Shown here: positions 58,081-64,000 of the stretch, piece by piece
Position numbering within the stretch: position 1 is the first letter of the stretch
Layout of the letters: the number at the start of each line of letters is the position of its first letter
DNA from: Brachynemurus nebulosus
Lineage: Eukaryota; Arthropoda; Insecta; Neuroptera; Myrmeleontidae
Reading direction: 5' to 3'
Assembly: GCA_035578155.1 (NCBI GenBank)
Contig: JAPWDM010000009.1
Coordinates: 4,314,001-4,378,000, forward strand
DNA: 64,000 bases
The notes under the pieces: generated by a model
Seen by the model: the letters and a program-made list of their open reading frames with translations, nothing else
Database searches by the model: none
Told to the model about the DNA's origin: nothing
Translations under genes and position numbers: made by a program

Positions 58081-59063
58081 GTTTTTTCATTGATTCTATG
58101 TCAAATTTTTAATTTTTTACCAGATACTAAACAAATTTATTTTGATAATCAGGTAGATTCGACTTTACAAAAGATTACGGAATTGTTTTCAATTTTTACC
58201 TACTTTTAAAAGTTTTCCGAGAAATTGGAAAAAAATGTAAAACCTTTTGAAATTCCAAAAATTCGTGAGAAAAAAAGATTCAAACAAAAAATTCAGAAAA
58301 TCCCAAATATTTCAGTCGTTTCCGAAACGAAACAATTATGAAAAAGTGAATTTTGTCACCATCTTTTTCCAACATGGGGTTACGACCGACATCACCTCAA
58401 GAGCGCAAACTCAGAATATTAAATTATAGAAACGTTCAATTTAAGTATAGTATACGAAATGTAAATTTTCCGTGACATTTTCTTAGATCGGACCTACTAA
58501 AAATCCCTTGCTTATAAAATCTACATATTATTCCACAAAAAATTTTGTACCCATCATAGGTACGCCATATTTTAAAAACTGATTTCTTTGTGGCATAGAG
58601 TAAAAATTTTTTGTATAAATGACTTGTTTATTTTTACACAGACATTATTCTCTCTCGGTAAATATGTACATCGATTGAATATTTATAATATATGCATATA
58701 AAACATATCATTATAATTATTACACATAGTGTATAATAGTAAAAATTAAAAAAAAATGACAGCTGCTTAACGGAAATAACAAAACTTGATATTGAAATCG
58801 AAGCAAGGGTATAAAACGGCAACAAATACACAAGTAAATATCAGAGTGAATATGTAATAAAATAATACATACACATAGTACTTAAGTAAAAATATCTACA
58901 TCGTGTCTTAAAGTTTTCAAACGTAACACTTCAGTAATTCGATAATAATAAAAACGTCGGTTTTATTTAATTATTCTTTTATTTAAAAAAAAAAATAAAC
59001 ACCGCCTTAAATTCTACACAAATTTTGATTTTTAATATAATTTACCGGCGCCGACACCATTGG
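58081..59063. other. AT-rich DNA, no feature recognised
   Basis: No supported feature. Confidence 0.5.
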
Positions 59064-59380
59064 GCGTAGTTTAGTGATGAGCAAATGCAAGACCAAGACC
59101 AAAACTTGGCAGTCTTGGTCTTGGTCTTGTTCTTGTATTAAGAATCTTGGTCTTGGTCTTGCTAGAGCAGTTTGAGTCTTGGTTTGGTATTGCTAAAAAA
59201 TCTTGCACTTTCTTGCATTTTTTTATTACCGAATTTTTTCCTTCTAAAATCAGAATTTTTTCTCTTTACGGTATTAATTATACTGTCAAACTATTTAAAT
59301 AGTTTAGCAAGAGTCTTGCTTTTTTCTTGCTTTTGTCTTGGTTTTGCTCACTTGAGTCTTGGTATTGGTATTAATAGATT
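59064..59380. mobile_element. CAAGAC-rich hAT MITE, copy 5, truncated
   Basis: This begins at 59072 with TAGTGATGAGCAAATGCAAG and has the orientation of copies 3 and 4. The central block is conserved. The right hexamer arm breaks off after CTTGGTATTGG at about 59370, and no TTTGCTCATCACTA terminus follows. The left flanking octamer GCGTAGTT has no convincing partner. Confidence 0.75.
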
Positions 59381-59422
59381 TGAGCGTTACTTTATGGTAT
59401 TCCATATTTATAAATAATAAAC

Positions 59423-59516
59423 AAATATTTTACTTCGCAAAAATACCACTTTTATTTTGAAACTGTGACAATATTGTTTCAAAATAAAAGTGGTATTTTT
59501 GCGAAGTAAAATATTT
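59423..59516. repeat. 41-bp perfect inverted repeat (hairpin)
   Basis: Arms 59423-59463 and 59476-59516 are exact reverse complements around a 12-base loop (TGTGACAATATT). They include TTCGCAAAAATACCACTTTT and its complement. It lies just beyond the broken end of hAT copy 5. It may be the core of a small foldback element or a local inverted duplication. Confidence 0.9.
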
Positions 59517-59689
59517 TTAATTTTAATAATTAAACAAATTTGTTTTCCAGAAAAATTATTGCGCACATTTGTTTGCTTTTGTGTCCAAGCATTAGTTTTG
59601 TGCTCTCACAGATGCAGTTTGAGAATCCGAAGCTTTCAGTTCCTTAATTCTAATCAATTCGTTAATTTTAAAACATGTAAAATTTAATT

Positions 59690-59950
59690 TTAAATAGAAC
59701 CCTCATAGGCTGGAATCATTTCCACCGTTTGCGAAAATAACATTAGTTCGTGTAATGTGAAATGTCGTTTTCCAACCACTTGGTCGATCATGAAATTCAG
59801 AAAAATATCGACAATTTTTTAAGCATCAGAGGAATGTTTAAAAGTAATTCTTTAATTTTAAATAGAATCCTCATAGTCTGGAATCATTTTCACCGTTTGC
59901 AAAAATAACATTAGTTCGTGTAATATGAAATGTCGTTTTCCGACCACTTG
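59690..59950 (+). repeat. Tandem repeat of ~170-bp units, locus 2
   Basis: AACATTAGTTCGTGTAA starts units at 59740 and 59907 (period 167). The units match the satellite at 40400-40975 in TGAAATGTCGTTTTCC, AAATTCAGA and TTTTAAATAGAA blocks. The array breaks off abruptly after ACCACTTGATC near 59952. The two loci are in direct orientation, about 19 kb apart. Confidence 0.82.
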
Positions 59951-60920
59951 ATCTTTTGTGCAGTTCCGTGGAAGTGATTCTGAATTTTTTTTTTCAATTC
60001 AACGGTTTCCGTGTCATAGAGATATTAAAATTACAGTTAAAACATCAAATTGGTAAAGTAGGTATTACACAAAAAAGTTAATGATTTTTTTAATTTTAAA
60101 TCTCATTCAAATCTGATCTTAATAGCAAATTGTTTAATTATGGTTTCTCGTATGTTGTTTTTTTGTTGTTATTTCATATTAAATTTCTAAATTAGTATTC
60201 TTAGAAGACAAAACAATAATTAAACCGATTTGTACAATAGCTTTAACTACAAACAGATAAGCATATATAAGTATACTCTTCAAACGAGAACATTATCTAG
60301 ATTAATATATTAAAAATTACTGCTAATTTTCATATTATATTATTATTTACTAAAAAAAAAATGTGTTTATAATATACTATTAATTGTTTATTATATCTAC
60401 ATAAATGCTTTGTTTTATTTCGCGTTCAAATTTGTAAATTATGTGTAGAAATTTTTGTATAAAAATTATTTTTTACGAAAGATTGTTTCTTTAAGATAAT
60501 TATTATTATAATATTTCGTTTTCTTTCTAAACCATGAACACAGTAAAACCATCATCATTCATAATCACACTTTCTTGTTGCGGTAAATAATAATAAAAAA
60601 AAAAAAATAGGTGCTCACACATCACGGATAATCATAACACATATATAACATTGTACAATAAATATTAAAAATACATTTATAAAATGTGGTATATAACATT
60701 AAATATGTACTCAGTTAGATACTTACAATGGATTAGAATTAAAAAATTATAATTTTCAAGCGAAAATTATATCTCACGTTGATAAATATCGTTCGTATTT
60801 TGTTTTCGTTGTTCATTTCTTGAAAAAAAAAATGAAACAAAACACTACAAAAGTGTGTGTTCTTCTTTTGTTTATTTTTGAATTGGGGATTATTGGGTGT
60901 ATTTGGTAAACAAGAGTACT
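59951..60920. other. AT-rich DNA, no feature recognised
   Basis: No supported feature. Confidence 0.5.
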
Positions 60921-61817
60921 TTAAGGGGAGGTTTACTCGAGAATCCTTAAAAATTATGTATTTTTCTAGAATTTTTTTCTCAAGAACGGAAGTAAACATC
61001 AATTTCAAATTTTGTGCACATATTTATTAAGTATTAAACTACACAAAAAAAATTTTTTCAGGGAAAAATATAAAAAAGTGTCCATTTTATAGATAGTGCA
61101 GTGTGACGATCCGAAAATCCAATGCCTTGTTGGTTGACATCATAGTGCCGGTAATAAACCACCGAAATCCAAAAACAAAAAAGATTTATAAAATATATGA
61201 AGAGTACCGGCACCTCTATCTATAATATCAATAAATTGCTGAAAAAAAAATGGCGGATGTTTGAACTTTGGTTACGATTTTTGTCTTATTTTTCGCTCTT
61301 TAAAGTAAATTTAAAAATAAAAAAAAATATTGAAAGTGTATCGAACTTAGGTAGAGGTCCCGAAGAATTAAATTATCTTTAAAATCAAAAATTTAAAAAA
61401 AGGATCCATCGAATAGTTTTTGAGTTATCGTGTCCACCAGTTCCAAAAATGTAGTTCCGAGATATTATAAAATATATATAAAGAAACGTATTTTCAAAAT
61501 TTTATATTTAATACTCATTATTGCGTGAACTACGTTTTTTGAATTTTTTTTTTTATAGAAAGCTGGATTCGGTTAATGAGCAAGAATCTTGTTTTTAAAT
61601 TATTTTCACTAAAATCACTTTGGGAACATATTCTACATATAATTTGCTATCAATTTCGACAAAAAAAATCGATTTTTATCAAATCTCAAGTAAACCTTCC
61701 CTTAAATTACTTTCAGCGAAATCACTTTGGTAACATTTTCTACACATAATTAGCTACCAATTTCTGCAAAAAAAAAATCGATTTTTTTTAACGACACTCA
61801 AGTAATCCTCCCCTTAA
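60921..61817. mobile_element. TTAA-flanked TIR element with duplicated right end
   Basis: TTAA at 60921 is followed by GGGGAGGTTTACTCGAG. The outer right end is its inverse (CTCAAGTAATCCTCCCC, then TTAA at 61814-61817). A second right end, CTCAAGTAAACCTTCCC then TTAA at 61702-61705, lies 112 bases inside. The two ~112-base right-terminal blocks are tandem copies, each with ATCACTTTGG(G/T)AACAT and TCGATTTTT. There is no transposase. Confidence 0.8.
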
Positions 61818-64000
61818 ATTTTGTAAAATGTAAATAATTTTCTCGCAATTCTGAATTAAAAAGTAACTTTATTGTAACGGAAAAAATAGATTAACAATAT
61901 TTGTTTCTACAGTAATGTTGTATTACAAGCACTTTATAATCGTTGAATTTTTTTTAAACAAATTTGTTAAAATAATTTTTTTAATGTAGCTATCAAATTT
62001 TGAATAATTTGAAATAATTTTTTCATTTTAATTCAGAGTTGCAAAAAATATTGCATGCAACACGGGCAAAACGTGTTGGTGTTTTTTTTTCACTTCACGT
62101 AATTGTCGAACTCGACAAGCTTTGTTGGGCAACTATTGCGTCATGTTGCATAAATAACTATTTAGACAGAGTAACCAATTTTTCTTAATGATGTGAAATA
62201 CAATTTTCGAAAATTTTTTTCTTTCTTGTTTTCTCGTGTTCCATATCAAAACCGACAAAACGAAACACTTATGGAGGGAAGGCGTAGAATGTCCACTTGA
62301 GGTGAAACGTCAAAAACTGATAGACCAAATTATAGGCATTTGGTACGAAAATTGAATTCTTTGACTGTTTTTGAAAGTCCAGATGGAAACTTGAAAAAAA
62401 TTCAACCCCAATTAAGAACATTTATTTTTGCGTTAACCAAATTTTTCAGCGCTGCCACCATAATTTGTGACTGTTTAAAAGAATCTGCTGCTATTGTAAC
62501 ATATTTTACCCAAATTTCCTCTACACTTACTCTATGCAAAAATTTTATAATTCTCTTTAAAAAAAAAGTATTATTAGATTAAGTAATAAGCAATTGTTTA
62601 ATGACAAAAAAAAAGAAAATATTAAAACACAAAAGAAGTATCAACAAAATTACGAATACACAAACAAACACAGTATCTTCTAATTGAATTTCTTGAAAAA
62701 TTAACAAAAATTTTACAAAAAAAAAATAATAATAGAATTAAATTTGTTTTTTCTTATTTAGACCATCATATGGAATTAACCGTTATTAATTCATTTTATA
62801 ACTTGTTTTTTACTTTTTTTTTCATATAAAATTATTATTATTTAAAAATAACAAAATTATTTTAATCTAAACGTTAAACTAATGATAATAAATCATAACC
62901 CGGTTGAAAATTATTATTTTTCTGAAACACATAACACAATATTGATACTCATTAAAGATAGCAGTTAATGAATTATTTTAAATAATAATCTGTTTACAAA
63001 ATTTTCTTTTGTTCAGTAGATACTTAAATAGTTATCTAGTCAATTAAATCATATTTGTTAATTTTTTGGTGTAGTTATAAGTTAATTATTTGACGCGGTA
63101 ACGTTGAAAGATATCTTCAGAAACTGATATTAATTTTTCCAAACACTGAGGGGTGCATTCAGTTTTAACGGTGGAATTCGAGTAGTTTAGTTTATGAAGT
63201 TTTTATTTTTAAAAATTCTTTTTTCTCAAATCAAGGTTGGAAACTGATTTACTTGAGGATTATTGGTTGAAACAGGACAATTCTGGTGAGGCTTTAGTTT
63301 TTGTGGTGCTCCTACACAGGGGCAGGATTTAGTTCACAAATTAGTGGAGCATTCGATTTTTCTAATGGCTTTTTTGGACATTGCAAATTTTAAAATGTAA
63401 TATAGTTTTATAGAATTTAAATATATCTCTCTTCCGTATCCGCACTTGTTTTTACCCTTGTATTATTGATAGTTTCAGTTTAAAGCAGAAAATATATGCG
63501 GGAAACTACTTATTGGTCAATAAGTGAAAAAGATACGTTAATTTTTTTTTTAATAGCATCAGTGAAAACAGTAAAAATCAATTAAAAATGTTTACAGACA
63601 ATTAAACACCAGAAAGAAATAAACTATATTATATTGTAATAAAGAAAAAATATTCCTTTTGTAATTATAGACAAGTTGTTTTATAAAAAGTCACCAAGTG
63701 TGTGTTGGACACGCCGTAAGTCAGGGTCCCTCAGTGGCTAGAGTATTTTACAGTATATCTGAGTATATTTTTTACTATTCTCTAAAAAAAGTATATTCGA
63801 CTCATGTTACGGTAAAGTAGGTATACAATAGTCGGAAATGAAAATTTTATACGTTTTCCAACATTTCCCTTAATGATTTTGTTTGTGAGGCTTTCTAATA
63901 TCGAAAACTTAACAGACAAAAATTTAGCGTTCTATATTTCAGAAAGTAACCGATACAACTTACTCGAAATAGACTAAGTTTCACGATTCTTTCTTCGGAC
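61818..64000. other. AT-rich DNA, one weak coding candidate
   Basis: Apart from the open frame at 62197-62355, nothing coding was recognised. An inverted CAACACG/CGTGTTG pair lies at about 62058-62078. A second frame at 62340-62582 (80 codons) overlaps the candidate and has no recognisable domain. Confidence 0.45.
62197..62355 (+). CDS. Weak candidate for a partial coding exon, function unknown
   Basis: An open frame of 52 codons with no start of its own ends in TGA at 62353-62355. Its second half (HIKTDKTKHLWREGVECPLE, then VKRQKLIDQIIGIWYEN) has a mixed, protein-like composition unlike the Phe/Ile/Lys/Asn-rich noise elsewhere in the window. The upstream pyrimidine-rich stretch near 62210-62235 could act as a 3' splice-site tract, but no convincing AG acceptor was identified. 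I do not recognise the family, and it may be chance or a transposon relic. Confidence 0.15.
   Translation, partial: NTIFENFFLSCFLVFHIKTDKTKHLWREGVECPLEVKRQKLIDQIIGIWYEN

Noticed and set aside
59907..59952. Possible continuation of the 170-bp array as a CRISPR-like repeat
   Set aside because: Units are contiguous satellite repeats without unique spacers, and the sequence is eukaryotic in character.

Overview
The window looks like a piece of an animal nuclear genome, most probably an insect. It is very AT-rich, carries long (TA)n tracts, has no compact coding or operon structure, and is packed with short non-autonomous transposons. The species and order cannot be fixed from the sequence. No intact host gene was recognised. 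The longer open frames are mostly products of (TA)n, CAAGAC-hexamer or poly-A/T tracts. The window is best read as intergenic or intronic DNA built from successive transposon insertions.

Many insertions can be delimited to the base by terminal inverted repeats (TIRs) plus target-site duplications (TSDs). Three groups dominate. (1) hAT-type elements with 8-bp TSDs: 5904, 6958, 9168, 13936, 22700, 39118, 54909, and a five-copy family rich in CAAGAC hexamers at 12466, 15421, 42138, 45523 and 59072. (2) TTAA-flanked elements whose outer TIR bases are GG: 10054, 21782, 25089, ~35291, 42607, 43915 and 60925. (3) TA-flanked elements: a foldback family at 10730, 16135 and 54096; pogo/Tigger-like elements at 18349, 36403 and 49992; and others. 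One PIF/Harbinger-like element lies at 1802. A Helentron-like repeat with an internal (TA)n tract occurs at 8741, 12005, 24029, 27325, 31598 and 48697.

Coding relics are limited to pogo-type transposase pieces. Two 0.9-kb copies keep what looks like the extreme N terminus joined to a C-terminal Cys/His finger. A third element keeps a Pipsqueak-like helix-turn-helix. One open frame near 62.3 kb could be an exon, but this is weak.

The most interesting structures are hammerhead-ribozyme-like motifs at 28.2-28.35 kb (two copies head to head in a ~200-bp palindrome), at 58.0 kb, and a decayed second type at 47.4 kb. Core, stem II, palindromic stem III and stem I can be laid out by eye. Their shape suggests remnants of Penelope-like retroelements. 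Several insertion histories can also be read directly. A 195-bp perfect palindrome sits in the terminus of a TTAA element whose empty site survives elsewhere, and a Helentron-like copy interrupts a repeat whose uninterrupted relative lies at 17.7 kb. A ~170-bp tandem repeat occurs at 40.4 and 59.7 kb.
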